Assembly (NCBI RefSeq): GCF_022458985.1
Contig: NC_061774.1
Span: 5,756,616-5,820,615 of the forward strand
Length of the DNA stretch: 64,000 nucleotides
Reading direction: 5' to 3'
Source: Mugil cephalus
Taxonomy: Eukaryota > Chordata > Actinopteri > Mugiliformes > Mugilidae
Both the position numbers and the translations under genes were made by a program. Below are positions 46,458-59,252 of this stretch, piece after piece; the first letter of the stretch is position 1, and every line of letters starts with the position of its first letter. The notes beneath the pieces are model-generated. The model was not told the DNA's origin, did no database searches, and saw only the letters and a program-made list of their open reading frames with translations.

Positions 46458-49400
46458 CTATCTCCACATGGAGGCAACAGCGAGCATAAAAGGCAAAGAC
46501 AACAAAGGAACCAGGGAGAAGGAGAGGAGGCTGGCTGCAGACCGGACTCGCCCCTGGCCGTTGTTTCTGTTCCACTTGGACCCATTTTTGTCTCGGCTTC
46601 GAGGAGGCTTTGCAGGGTTGGAGGCGGTGTTGCGTGGGGGTTTGCTGTAGGGCGGCGAGTAAGGCCCATACCCTGGCCCGTCATCATTGTACCTTTCACC
46701 CTGGTCTCCACCCCCTGATCCACTGCCCTCCTCGCCTGAAACCAGGAAGAAGATTACATATTAATATACATTCTATTAATGAAAATCTAACATTATCAAC
46801 AACTCCTTTTCGGATCAGTAGATAAATGGGTAAATTGTGTCAACCAGAAACACTTACTGTCCACAAAGTCCATGTCCTGTCCGCTTTGAGCGTGCCTCAG
46901 TTTGTTGGTTGCCACTCTCAGCTCCATGATCAGCTGTCTGATCCTCACATCCGGACGGGCAATGTCCACCTCCACTTCAGGGTTGTTGATCTGGCTGACC
47001 AGCCCGTCTCCTGTCACATCTGGAAGGTACCTGAACAAGTACACAAACAGGCATTTACATATGTAGAACATTGTTCATGTATTAATCATCCTTGTTGATA
47101 AGCAGCAGAAACATAATATCGGCCAATAACCACTGCAATGTGGGAAGAGAAGGTCAAAGGGTTTTTAAATATAACGGGACGAACTGTAATAATCTGCTTG
47201 CGTGTATCGAGAGCTGTCATGTTTCACTCGATTCCAAACTGATCAAGTATCTGTGGGGTGATCCACAGAGTTCCCTCCCGTCAACACAAAGGACCCAAAG
47301 ACCCCCACTAACCACAGAACACACTCAGAAGATTCATGTCCATTCTCTGAGGAATCCTTATGTTATGCCTGATAGGTGTAATCGTCCCTCAGGAGTAGTT
47401 TCACTCAACCTTGGACTGATAGCAGCTCCTATCACTTTTGGTTTCTTGCCTAGAACTACAGCGTTTTGTTTTCCCACTAGCTGCTCTCATGGGTGTCATT
47501 TTTCTGCGGAAGAGTTCTAAAAACCCAACCCAGCACCAAACAGGCGTGTGAACATTCTTGTTAAAACCTCTCAACAGCTATGTGATGAATTGCCACGACA
47601 GTCAATGTTCCCAGAAGTTGAATCCTAATGAACATCGTCTGAATTTGAATCCCACGGTCAGTTTTTGGTTCAGAGCAAAATGTCTCAGCTACTGTTGGAT
47701 GGACTTATGTGAACTGAATTTGTAATAACTACGATGTAACAACTTTATTTTTATCTGGGAGCATCGCATTGTCTTAAAAGTAAAGTGAATAAAGGACATT
47801 AATAAGACTAAAGGACATTTTACTATTGTTTTATATTAAATATAGTTCTAAAACAATACCAAATGACAAATTTAGTTATTTAATTAACCAAAACCCTCTA
47901 ACCCTCTAAACAGCTGCAGTCTCATTTTGTGATTATAACCGCCGAGGAGGGTGCACTTATACAAACTGAAATATAAGACGTCAAATCCACCACGCAGACA
48001 CATTTTTCTTTTCTCTGTATCTCTCACACACTCACAGCCTCTTTACATCAGCCCTGCCTCCTGGTGTTTGGCTGAACCTGTCAGCATAAAAGCAAACAGA
48101 CCCACGCAGTGAGCATGTGGGTGACTGGTGGAGGCAAAAATTTAATAAACTCAGTTCCATCTGTTGCATCTTTCCACCTCTGCAGCATCACTAACTCGCT
48201 GCTGTCTACTCCCTCCCCCCCCCCAACCCCTCCACTCCCCGTCCTTTTCTCTGATCTTGCTCACCTCCCCCGGGTCTGCCCGTTCCAGCAGCGGTCCTCA
48301 TTAGTGACGTCGGCAGCCATCTTCTCATCGTTGCAGATGGTGTGTGGGAGGGACACCCAGAAGCCCCGCATGGGCCGCAGTCGCTCCTTCAGCTCGGTGA
48401 CCTGCACGGAGGTGTAAGGAAATCGGTGATGACTCAGACAGGGTTTTAAAGTATCCTTGTTTTGTGTGGCTGGCTGGAGGAAGCGTAGGGAAGCTGCTGT
48501 GCTGATGCAGGGCAAAGCGCAAAACTGACGTGACACTGCTTGTGGGTCAGTTGACTTATAAATAGATATTAATACCGCCTACCCTCGTCCTTTCACCTTG
48601 CCTCTTCGCTTTATAGCTTTTTCAAGCACTTATATTTTCCAATACCATTCTGCTGGATGATAACTGCTGCACATTTTACTTTTTAGTGTTTTGTCATGTT
48701 TTTGATTTCTGGTCTGAACCTGAAACACAGCCCAAACATTTATGAGCTAAGTATTCACAAAGTCTTTCAGTGCTCCGTGTCTTCTTCTGTCTTCTACTTG
48801 CTCCTTGCTGTTCCAAGGTCTGGACTGATGCTGTGCTAACATGTAGTTTTCTGTGAACAATGTGCGCCCACTGTGGTGCGATTGTCCAGATGAATGATTT
48901 TTGTGGAAAAGTTCCAAGTCAAGTCAGTGATTGGCTGAGCTCCTCACCAGTCGGTCCAGGTTGGTGCCTGCAGCAGTGGTGGGTTTCTCCTCGGTGGTGT
49001 AGGTGCGGAAGGGCCTCCAGTTGCCCCCGGACTCTTTGGGTGAGCGTTTGGACCTGGCTGGCGTCGGCCTGGGGTTCCCACAACCTTGGAACACCTAAAG
49101 TGAACAACAACACAGAATTAGCTATGCAGACAGATTTTCAAAGATTTTACACTGCGTCCAAGACAAAGTGTGTCAGAAAGTGCTGATTGAACACACTTCT
49201 TTCAACCTGCCTTAAAAAAATTGCTAGGATAGGAGTCTTAATTGTCGTCATTACTTTTAATAACACACTTAAAATATGCTTGACAACACCATAAGATACC
49301 ACCATACAACAAAAAATCTTCTGTGCTGTTTTTAAACCACCTTTTAAGTCTGCTTCCTAGCCATCAGAAAACCAGAGTCTAATTGCTGCAACCGAACCTG

Positions 49401-52400
49401 AAACTATATATAAAAACAGAGCTGAAATGGTTCTGTAGTCACTGTGTAAGTAAAATGCTGCAACCATACAAAGCTCGCCTGTAAAGGAGAGCACTGCCTG
49501 TTCCTTAAAGCAAGTGCTGTCACCTCACACCGGGAGCTTTTCTGTTTCCTACAAGTCGTGGGTGTCTCTCTGATGGATTCGCGCCTGGGATGTCTGCCAT
49601 GTTTTAATCATACTGTGAGGCTGTTGAGCTCTCAGTGAATAATTCCTGTCATTTTAAATGCATGCTGTCTCATTGAGAAGATTAAAATTAACCACTAATT
49701 AAGATTAAAGCTTTGACTTGTAATAGTTTTACTGAAGACAGCGGATGCTGTTTTATACAATCTGGAATATTAGGAACTGCAGCAGTAAAGCAGTGAAGAA
49801 AAAAAAAAAAAAAGCTTCAATGTTCATTTTATTTTCATGTCTTCATCGTCTCCTGGCTCCTCTTTGCTTACCTTGCTGGAGATCCCGACACTGTTTTCCT
49901 GCATGTGCATAATGGCCTCTGACACTTTGACCGAAATGGAGTCGGCAGCGAGCTCTATGTTGAACGGACCCTCCAACTTCTCGGAAACCTGATACAGAGC
50001 GTCTGACAGAGAACAGAGGGACAACGATGGTCGGTGAGTAGAGCTGGCTACGATTCCAATCACTATGGTCTCATTGTCTGGTAACGCATGCAAAGAAAAC
50101 CTCTCTATAGGTGGCCTATTGTACACCATGATAAATGGTTCCCTCTGCCTGGAATCTCTCACTAGCAAACATGCTAAAAGGTTCAATTTACATTTCTTTA
50201 GGAGGTGTTTAGCAAGATCAGGAAGCAAGCTGTCATTGAAGAGAACAAGAGAGAAGAATGGTGGTTGGAGAAAAGAATATATAAGATGCATTTGAGTGCA
50301 GTAGACATGGATGGAGTGATGAAAGGTAAGAGGAAGCACTGCACATGGAAGAAGTGTGGGGTATGTAAGGGTTTGATGAAAGGTGAAAGGAAACACGGGA
50401 AGACAGATCAATTGTGAAGGGGCAGAGAGGCATGAATGATTAATGGAGGAGGAATTCATTAGGGGAAAAGGAAGTGAAAGTAAATGAGTGACAGAGGCAT
50501 AATAAAGTGATTCCACTTTTAGATGTATTCTGTTTAATAATAACAATAACCATTGAAAATACAGTAAAAAAAAAAGTGGTAGCTGACATTTTTATTATTT
50601 TATTGCCTATTCATTTATGAAACATAGCCTGAATCTTGTCCTATTTTATGAACAGCGTATAAGCATGTCTTGCTCCATCTTCCTAAAACCCTTTCTTCCA
50701 CTCACTCACCAATGAAATGGTTCCATTCGGTGTCCAGGTCGGCCTGGTTGGCTAAGCAGCCCTTCATCACATTAAGGCACAGGGAGTGGCAGGGCCGCAG
50801 GGAGGGGATGCCTCGACACAGCGGGCAGTACCACTGACGCATTAGCCCGCGCACACACTCCGAGTCTGCAGTCAGCTGAAAAGCAAAACAGTGGGTGAGA
50901 AAGGATTAATGAGAGTATGCATCATTTTTACTGCTACTACCTGAATAATCTTTACATGTTTGTGACTCTTAAAGTCAGCCATAGTCAGACAACCACAAAT
51001 TATGATGCTCTGAAAATAAGCAATGTCATTTGAACTAATTTGTCACGTATAACATTGATAATTGCTTTGATAATTTAATGTGCTTAAAGAAGACAAATTT
51101 AACAGAGCTAAAGGCCCCCACTAACAACAGTCTGTTTCCAGACACCACAGGACACCCTCAGAAGACCCATGTCCATTCTCTGATGAGTCACAACTGCTTT
51201 GGAGGCACAAAGGAGACCTACACAAAATTATGCAGGTGGTCACTCGTCATACTTACAAAACATGAAGCAACATCACAGTCAGCCATCATCACCAACAATT
51301 TCTTTAATGTTGATTAGATTTTTCCAGGATTTTTTTTTGGGATACACATAGGTTCCTTGCCAACAAACAGAGGAACACCACTATCCGTGTTGAAATGTGT
51401 CCTTCAAGGTGAGTATGATGGGTGCTGAATAGAAACCACTCACCTTTGTTGCTTTATTCACAATATCCCGACCAGTAGCCAGACCCTTAGACAGCGCCCT
51501 GGCTGCGATGAAAGCCCTCGATACCTGAGTACCAAATATAACAGGAAGACCAGCCACATATTATAACCCACTGTCATTCCATTCCACCAATACACATGGT
51601 GTCAGAGCTTATTACACACACACCTGTACACGAAGTTTGCGAGGCACATCCCCAAATGGCTGCAGCTGTTCGGCGTGTTTGCTGACACACTCCAGGTAGT
51701 CCTCACTGAACTGATACTGTGGGTTCACCAGAGAGAAGACACGCTCCACCAGTCTGGACCAGAAATCGGAGAGAACCTCCGCCAGACTGACGCTGCCGCC
51801 TGTGGATGAAAGTGTAGCCATTTGTCATGATATAGTTTTTTTCCACCTAAAAAACAAAATACAACAGTAATCCAGGAACATCTTTTTTTTTTTTTCATCT
51901 GTTTTTTCGTGACTGCTGACAAGTTTTGTCAAGAAGGAAAAAACTGAAAAAGGATTTACCAATACTTACCACTGTACTAAATATTTTTGTTCTACAATAC
52001 AAGGAAGTATAAAATATTTGTTTTTGGATGTCGCCTAAAGTAGTTTATATTTAGCCTGTAAAAATTATGAAATTTAGTTAAGACAGTTAGACAGTAATCT
52101 TTGAAATTCAAAAACTTGGAACTATCAACAAAGCAAATCAAATAGCAACTTTTGCATCACGTAAAAGGGAAAACAAGAACAAGAACTGTTCTCAGATTAT
52201 TTAATTTGCATATTCACTATTGAACATAACACACTTCTAGAGCACAATACCACCAGCTGACCACAACATTAAAACCACCTGCCTACTATTGTGTAAGTCA
52301 CTCTGTGTTGCCAAAAACCATGTCGCGGCACAGGAAAGAGGCAGAGGCAGATCCTTGCAGTCTTCCACTGCATTCACGGATCCCAAACAAAATCTGGAGC

Positions 52401-55400
52401 ATTTGGAAGCCTTGAGCTCTTTGTTGTGTTCTTCAAGCCATTCCTGAGCAGTTTTACTGTGTTTTGTTCTGCTGGGGGAGGTTGCTGACATCGTTGAGTG
52501 ATTTTGCCATGGGGGCTTCATCAATGTTTAGGTGGGTGGTTTGTACCAAAACAACATCCACACAAATGCCAGGACTCAAGTTCTCCTGACACAACATCGC
52601 GTGACAAATGTTCAGCTCTTGTGTATTATATCTTATTTCTTTCCTTTAGGTGTGTTTGGGTGCTTGTCAGTGTCTGTACGGAATGAGTCTGTGATTTTCC
52701 AATCTGTCGTCTACTATACAGCCTCAAATTAGCCATTCAGGCTGCTTGGCAGACAAAGACAGGTTGACTAAGCAACAACAGCCTGCAGATGGACTCTCCA
52801 GTGAGCGGGTGTCATGCCAAAACACAGCGATCCGGAGCAGAAATAGAAACTGTCTGGCATCCGTGGGAATCCGATTCTCTCTCTCTTTTTTTCCTGCGAT
52901 TCCTCCTGGCATTTCAGCACTCCACCAAAGACAACGCTGCTTCCATTTAAACCAATATGGAGGTCGACTTACAGAGCTACGCTAAACTGTCAGTGTGGCA
53001 GTTGCAGCTCTAAACCAGACCATGTTACTATCTTTAGCCAGATGACAACCAAACATTTCTCTGCAGTTATTCACTCCTCATGGTGGCACTAATAAGCACA
53101 GTAAAGTAAAACAGCCAGGTGGATCCCTTGAATTAATGTGTCCTGAAATTTATTAGTTTTCCATTTAACAGAATGCAACAAAATATGGAAAACTTTTATA
53201 TCTATCTGTATATTCTTCTTTGTTGTTTGTTTATTTCATTAGATTTTATGTGTGATAGACCATTAAACCATTGGGACATCCTTAATATCATTGTTTTACA
53301 TGCAAGGTCCAACCCTGTTGGTTTTGCTTTGCAAAGATCAGTAGACCATATAAATACGCCTCAGGCGACGTAGATAAGAAAAGTAATTAAACCAACCAGA
53401 ATAATATCTGCGAAGCTCCACAAACAGTTCCTGGAAGACGTGCGAATTCTGTGTGAAGAGGCGGCCGTAGGTCTTGGTAAACATCTGGTTCATTGACTTC
53501 TCGGAAAGGTCTATAAGCTCTCTGAAGAACTCTGCAAAGAGGCAGGAAAGGTAAAGATTACACATAAAATCAGTCATCTACGCTCTTTTTCCAATATCTC
53601 AGCCAACTTCCTACGTAGGTGATCCATAACCCTCCTCCCATTGCTTAAAGACACCAACATCAGATCATGTACACTGATGCATGACTCTATTTAAAATCCA
53701 TCTTTAAGACTCATAGTCAGTCTCCCACTCCTTAAGCGCCTTTCTATGACTCATCACATACATTATATAACAGTATGAGAAGGAAAAAAAGGTGACAGCA
53801 ATCCAACGGTGTTAGGAGGAGAAGGTTTAAATGTAGCTCTGTGCTGAGCCTCCTCCAAACCTGCATTCACATGTACATGATCGGAGACAATGGCAGCAAA
53901 ATTCTCTCAAATGCAAACAAAAGCAATCAGTAAAGCTGCTTAGGTTTCCAAAAACATAAAGGATCAACATAAAGGCATTCAAGATATTTTACACAAGAAG
54001 GTTCATTTACAGGTACCTTTGAAACATTTTTTATAATGTCTTCTATATCTCTGGATGAATCTGGTGATGTCAGAGTGATATCATCGTGAGTCATTGTGCT
54101 TGGGCTAACTCATAATTAATTTTTAAAAGCAAGTCTCCAGGGGATGAGAGTAAAGTGTATCCAGCTGGTTCCCAATCTGTGTCATGGAAAAATGTAAGAA
54201 AACAAAAATAAAGGATGGATTGTTTTGTCCAAATCGCCAAGAGGACAGCTTTCACGGTACATAAACACAGCTTCTCTACTTCCCAGTCCAGCAGATTTGT
54301 TTGAAATGTATCAATATTAATAAATTAACATCCCCATGAAGTGGCTAGCAGAGTGCTTTCTGTAAAAAACAGAGCTAGGAAGACCGTACCTTTCATAAAA
54401 AGCCAAGTCTGCACTGACTGCTCTCCTCCAATGGCCTGAGCAGGGGAGCAGGACATTCAAAAAGCATTTCATTTGGCGCAAGGTTAGTATGTGCCACCAA
54501 GTGCAGGACGAGCCATAAATATTTTTTGTACTGTTTTCCTAAAAAAATGACATACCCCTACGAACGTTATTTTTTTGTCAGAGCTTTTCTTCAAGCGAGT
54601 CCCTAATACAAGGTTTATGCAATGCAGCATTAACTAAACTGTAGAGTTACAATGTAGAAATTGTGGGCTTAGCACACACCAGATTGTAGTTGCATGTTCC
54701 TTCTATAGTTTCAGTAAGAATACTTATATATTTTAATCAATTTCAAACCAGATAATGTTCTCAAAACCAGGATTAATAGCTGCAGAAGCGCCTGAGTCGT
54801 CCTCTCACCATCAAACTTGCGGTGTCTGTGAGTAAAGGTGGTCAAGAGGAACTGGCTGTTCTCCTCAGTGGCTTTGAGGAAGTCCCTCTCACTCTGGAGG
54901 GCAAGCGTCTCCTCCATCTGACTGGAGCAGCAGGTGTAGTCTTGAGGACAGAGCCGCAGGTGTTCACCTGGACCAGAACAGAAAACGGGTTTGGACTGAT
55001 AACACATTATGTCACAATATATATATATTTAATTATATGCTTTTGCTATGAATCTGTACAGTACTCCTGGTGTATTGTTAATACCCAAACAAAGACTGAG
55101 GCCTATTGTCAGTAATGTCAGTAGGTCTACTATCTGGTTAAAGCAGATGTTTTCAGGGAGAAAGTCAATTCCTCCACTCATCAGTGTATTCAGTGGGGAA
55201 ATCTAATCAAAGATAATGGTGTGATAGAAAATTGTAATTTCCCTGCATGAATTATTCAGCTTCAATCTGTCTTTCTTTGTCAGCTCAGGTTGTGTCTTTG
55301 ATATGTCTGAGGTAATGATATATGCAAACGACAGTCAGGAGGAGGGGGACAAACGCACAGCACCCAAAACCTAGAAAAGGTCTGCATTCATTGTTTCTAT

Positions 55401-55658
55401 AATTGTACAACCGACATGAATATTACGGCTTTTTATGCACCCCAAAGTCTGCTTCCCAACTCCACCCTAGCTGGTGCTCCTCTCTGCCTCTTTTGTTCTC
55501 TGTGTGTCTCACTATTAGCCCTCTATCATCCCTCTATTTCCATTTCTAAACTGCCTCCCTTCATCCTTCACTCTTCCCGGCCATCTGCTCCCCTGGCCCA
55601 CGGGACAGTGAGCCAAGACTCAGGCAGGGATAGTGCAACACGCACACGCACACGCGCG

Positions 55659-55710
<52 letters not shown>

Positions 55711-56627
55711 CAATCAATTCTGCAGTTGTCTCACACACCGAGCTAAATTGCCGTGAAATAAATTCTCTGCAAACATACATGAATTACTTTTACTCGTGCC
55801 AAGCCCCACGTCTGATTCGCAGACACTTCGCTGCTCACTGATTTACATCTAAACCTCCAAGAAGTGTGACCACTCATTCCATTTCCCTCACTGAAACGTG
55901 AAATTACCCAAGTGTTTAATCCACATGACATCTTTTTATTCTGGAGATAAGATTATCACCGGTGAACAGAGCCTATGGGTACATGCAGGGATTTAACAGT
56001 GAGCCAGTAGGCAAAGACTAATTAAGGGCGAGGTTCTTTGTTGCACCGGTGTTGGCAATTTGCTCATCCCCTTAATCATCCCATTTAAACCGCACATAGG
56101 GGAGGAGGGGGCGGGTGTAATTTGTTTTAAACCACACTGTATTGTTTCCTCTTGAGGGAAGCCCTCACCATGATGCCCCAGCACTATCTCTCTGGGGTTT
56201 TTAGTGAGTTTAAAGCCACCTTTGCACTTTTTGATATTGCTTTATTATGATGCATGGCGTGTCTGTGGCTGAGTAGTGAGTTTGCGTGTTATTTTTATTC
56301 CTGCTGAGGCGTTTACGTTTCTGCACCTTATCCCGAATTTCAGTGTGAAATTGACACTGTTTTATAACAGATTATGATGGGTTTGTTCTCTGTGAGTCTA
56401 AAGATGTGCCTGGTGGTTTAAGGTATTCCTAGATGTGGAGCTAGATGGATCTTACCGGAGATTTGAGTCAGCGGAGCGGTGCCCGTGCTGTACCCCTTCT
56501 CAGCGTACACCTGCCGGGTTTCAGAGCAGCTCCTCCCCGCAGCAGCCACGGGGCTCCAGGACCGGGCAGCGACCGTGCAGAGCAGCAACAGCAGCCGGCA
56601 CCTGGAGAAACACAGCCGGGTATCCAT
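46458..56627 (-). CDS. gpc2: Glypican-2, GPI-anchored heparan sulfate proteoglycan
   Basis: Eleven exons join in frame to 1,755 bp (584 residues): 56627-56456, 54967-54809, 53531-53397, 51799-51624, 51524-51444, 50875-50710, 50002-49872, 49094-48948, 48401-48265, 47030-46858, 46735-46458. Glypicans are cell-surface co-receptors that modulate growth factor signalling. Visible: signal peptide ([20 protein letters not shown]), the glypican cysteine pattern ([28 protein letters not shown]), a convertase-like site RSKR at about 354-357, the conserved [20 protein letters not shown], a heparan sulfate attachment motif SGSG at about 497-500, and a hydrophobic C-terminus ([20 protein letters not shown]) for GPI transfer. 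[16 protein letters not shown] and the stag3 neighbour favour GPC2 over GPC1/4/6. The start is the ATG at 56627; the open frame extends upstream only by GTG. All introns are GT/AG. Confidence 0.93.
47265..47345. repeat. Intronic repeat shared between two gpc2 introns, copy 1
   Basis: ACCCCCACTAACCACAGAAC followed by ACACTCAGAAGATTCATGTC and CATTCTCTGA. It matches 51113-51182 in another gpc2 intron. A common fish repeat, non-coding. Confidence 0.6.
51105..51240. repeat. Intronic repeat shared between two gpc2 introns, copy 2
   Basis: GCCCCCACTAACAACAGTCT, then CCCTCAGAAGACCCATGTCC and TTGGAGGCACAAAGGAGACC. It is longer than copy 1 and in the same orientation. Confidence 0.6.
52245..52400. repeat. 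Fish interspersed repeat in gpc2 intron 3
   Basis: ACAACATTAAAACCACCTGC and CTACTATTGTGTAAGTCAC resemble the widespread teleost word 'ACATTATGACCACCTGCCTAATATTG'. The 95-codon open frame across it has no motif. Confidence 0.5.
55638..55706. repeat. (CA)n/(CG)n microsatellite in gpc2 intron 1
   Basis: CACACG and CGCG units followed by a long pure CA run. The 141-codon open frame across it on the plus strand is not a gene. Confidence 0.95.
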
Positions 56628-58620
56628 CCTCACCGCAGGGGGAAAAAATACTGAAGAACGGGATGGCTTAAAGAAAAGGAAGGGAAAAAAATAAATAAAA
56701 AATCAGTCTGTGGGTGCAGCAGCTTATAAATAAATAAATGACTGGCCGGCTTAGATGCAAAACTAAAACAAAAAAAAAAAAGAGTCGCGGGATCCCGAAT
56801 CGTCAGCCGTTTAAAGCGGTCATAGTTTTCTCCAGTGAGTACAATGAACATCCGAGCTGTGAATAAACATCACACATATGTCTCCATCGGCCGTGTCCGG
56901 TTAATTTGTCCTTCCTGGGAGACCCGCTGCTGCACGTTAACATGAAGGGAGCGTGAATGAGCGAGGAGGCACTCCTCCCGGCCCTCAGCATCATCCAACT
57001 ACCTAACTGCGTCAAACTCAAGGGACGTAGCCACGGGGATACCACAAAAGAGCCTAGTTTCAAAATAAAAGACAGCGGTCTACGGGACTGTGCAAATGTT
57101 TTTAGATAAATTAATAGAAAAATGGCATGATGTTTTTGCCCTTCTCGTGTGCTGTTTATTTCAGTGTTTCGGGTTGTATATTGGGTGATCAGTCCTAAAA
57201 ATACAATCTAAGAAAGTGCTTTATGGTGCAAAATGTGTAAATAGGTTTGCTTCTTAGTGGATCAGATTTTCAGGCTAGGAGGATTATTGCAGCCTAATGT
57301 TTTTATGCTCAGGGAGAACAGTGTTCGACCAGTGACTGCATTAACATGAGCAATAGATTCTACTTATTAGTTAAATTAATATTCATGAGTAGAAATCAAA
57401 CATTTCTACTTTGTACATTAATAAAGTCTTACTTTATATTTTAATCAGAATAATATTCCAATCACAATTCCTCTCCTCAACTGGAACAGACTGACACAGT
57501 CAAAAGGAAACTTCAAAGTCATTGATGTGGTGGTGTAAATATTTGATAATCTATTCAGTAGGAAAAGAAATGGTGCCTAACAATGTAGACAGAAGGGACA
57601 GAAAGCTGTCAGTCACAAAACAACCAGTAGTTGAAACGAATGATTAAAAAGTTCAATGAAGCCATAACTGACAGGGTGTCATTAGAAATGTGTCTCAGTT
57701 GATAAGGGTAATCTCATTTTTATTGAATGAATTCAGTGTTGTCAGAACCACTTTGAGCAAGTCAAATCATGTTTGGGGGCATATAGACACATCAGATCAT
57801 TTTATTTAATGTGTATGTAAAGAGTGAATGATTTCAGGTGGGTTTAAAAATACTGTCCATGTAGCCAGTCTCATCAGACTACCATCAAGCCCAGAATGGC
57901 AGGTAGGACCTAAAGTGGGGTAACCTGTTTGTACTTTAGCTGGGTTGGTAACTTGACCTATTCACTTATTGTATGCTTTTAGTGTGACACCTAAGACATT
58001 TTGCATTTTTATTTTTCACAAATGTCTTTTGTCATGCAGCTGATTAAGGTTGCATCGATCAAGCAAAATGGAGCCATTACCTTTAAACAGCTGACATCAA
58101 CCTGCTTGCTGGCAAACAAAATGTCATTCTAACTTGTGTGCAAAGCCATTGAAGTTCTTCTTCTAATGAGGGTTTTGTTTAGGTTAATTTGCTGAAGTGA
58201 CTCAATGTGCAGTTTACGGAGAACCTCCACATCAACAGAAAAAAACAAAAAACAAAAACAAAAACAAGGTATCTTAAATTGACATCATAGAGCAAGGTAG
58301 GGTGTATTTTATTTTGATAGTTCAGGAGCAGAAGTCGTGTGTCACGCTGGTGATATTGACAGAGGTCAGGCCTCTTTCAAACACAGAACAATAGCCCATG
58401 TAGAGGAAAAGAGGGCGAGGAGCCTGGTGAGAGCTGCTCAGTCCAACAACTCAGGGTTTTAAAACCTGGACAGACACAGAACAGACTGGTAGTTTATGTA
58501 ACACAATGCATGACACTGAAACTACAGACTTACATCAAAAATATCATGGGAAAATGAAATTCTCAGAATTGCCTAAAGTTAGGTCAAAGTCAGTCAAACC
58601 CGCCGCAAAGCAAAACTGCT
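56628..58620. other. Intergenic space between gpc2 and stag3
   Basis: The gpc2 5' flank (56628-57060) is relatively G-C rich with short frames only. The rest is A-T rich and has nothing recognisable until the CCAAT boxes near stag3. Confidence 0.5.
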
Positions 58621-58635
58621 AAGTTTTAGAAATGA

Positions 58636-58702
58636 CCAATCGCGATCAAGTGACTTTCCAGAAGGACCAATCAGCTCCCGGGTAGATGAGGCCGTGGCCA
58701 AT
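58636..58702 (+). promoter_or_regulatory. Triple CCAAT-box array, probable stag3 promoter
   Basis: CCAAT occurs at 58636-58640, 58667-58671 and 58698-58702, each preceded by G(A/G) or GG and followed by C, all in the same orientation. The start-to-start spacing is exactly 31 bp twice, close to three helical turns, as in NF-Y-dependent cell-cycle promoters. About 550 bp separate it from the stag3 start codon, room for an untranslated first exon ending near 58828 (ATTATCAG|GTGGTA). NF-Y binding is an inference. Confidence 0.6.
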
Positions 58703-59252
58703 CAGCGCCTAGAACCGCTCTACGTAGTTATTCGCGCTATTGATCGTTGCCGCGTCACGAAGGGAGATAAAAATAATGTAAAACACTGCGAAAAGGGGGA
58801 CACGGTGGTGAATAATTACATTATCAGGTGGTAAAATGTTTTTTTAATTGCAATTATGAGTTGTAGCTTTGTGTTTTGCCGCTTTGCCTCTTTAAAGACT
58901 TTAACATTGACAAACAGGTCAATTAGCACGATGGAGATCGCTAATCGATGGGTCGTTTTTAGCTAACATTTTGTCTCCGTTTTATCATGTCTTGCACATT
59001 TGTCTGTTGGCCAGGAAAATTAAAACGCTTTCTTTTCAAGACCATGAATAATAATTTGAACCAGGCTAGTTATCGCTTATCAAAAGGACAAGCTAGGTTT
59101 AGCCTATCCAACTAGTTTTAACTTTAGTTGGTCTTTTATTTAGGGTAATTTTTCTTTTCTCATTTTCCTTCACACTGCTTCCTGCTGAAGAAAAGGTCTG
59201 CAAGAACCAGCCATCCAATATCCTCAGGTGCCTTCCTGTGACACGGGTCAAA

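Noticed and set aside
49824..50546. 240-codon minus-strand open frame as a separate gene
   Set aside because: It contains gpc2 exon 7 (50002-49872) with its splice sites; the rest is intron read-through.
8326..55706. Repeated short units as CRISPR arrays or bacterial systems
   Set aside because: The repeats are simple dinucleotide microsatellites in a vertebrate genome; no spacer-repeat structure or prokaryotic genes are present.
55416..55841. 141-codon plus-strand open frame
   Set aside because: It spans a CA/CG microsatellite within gpc2 intron 1 and reads as THTHTH; no domain.
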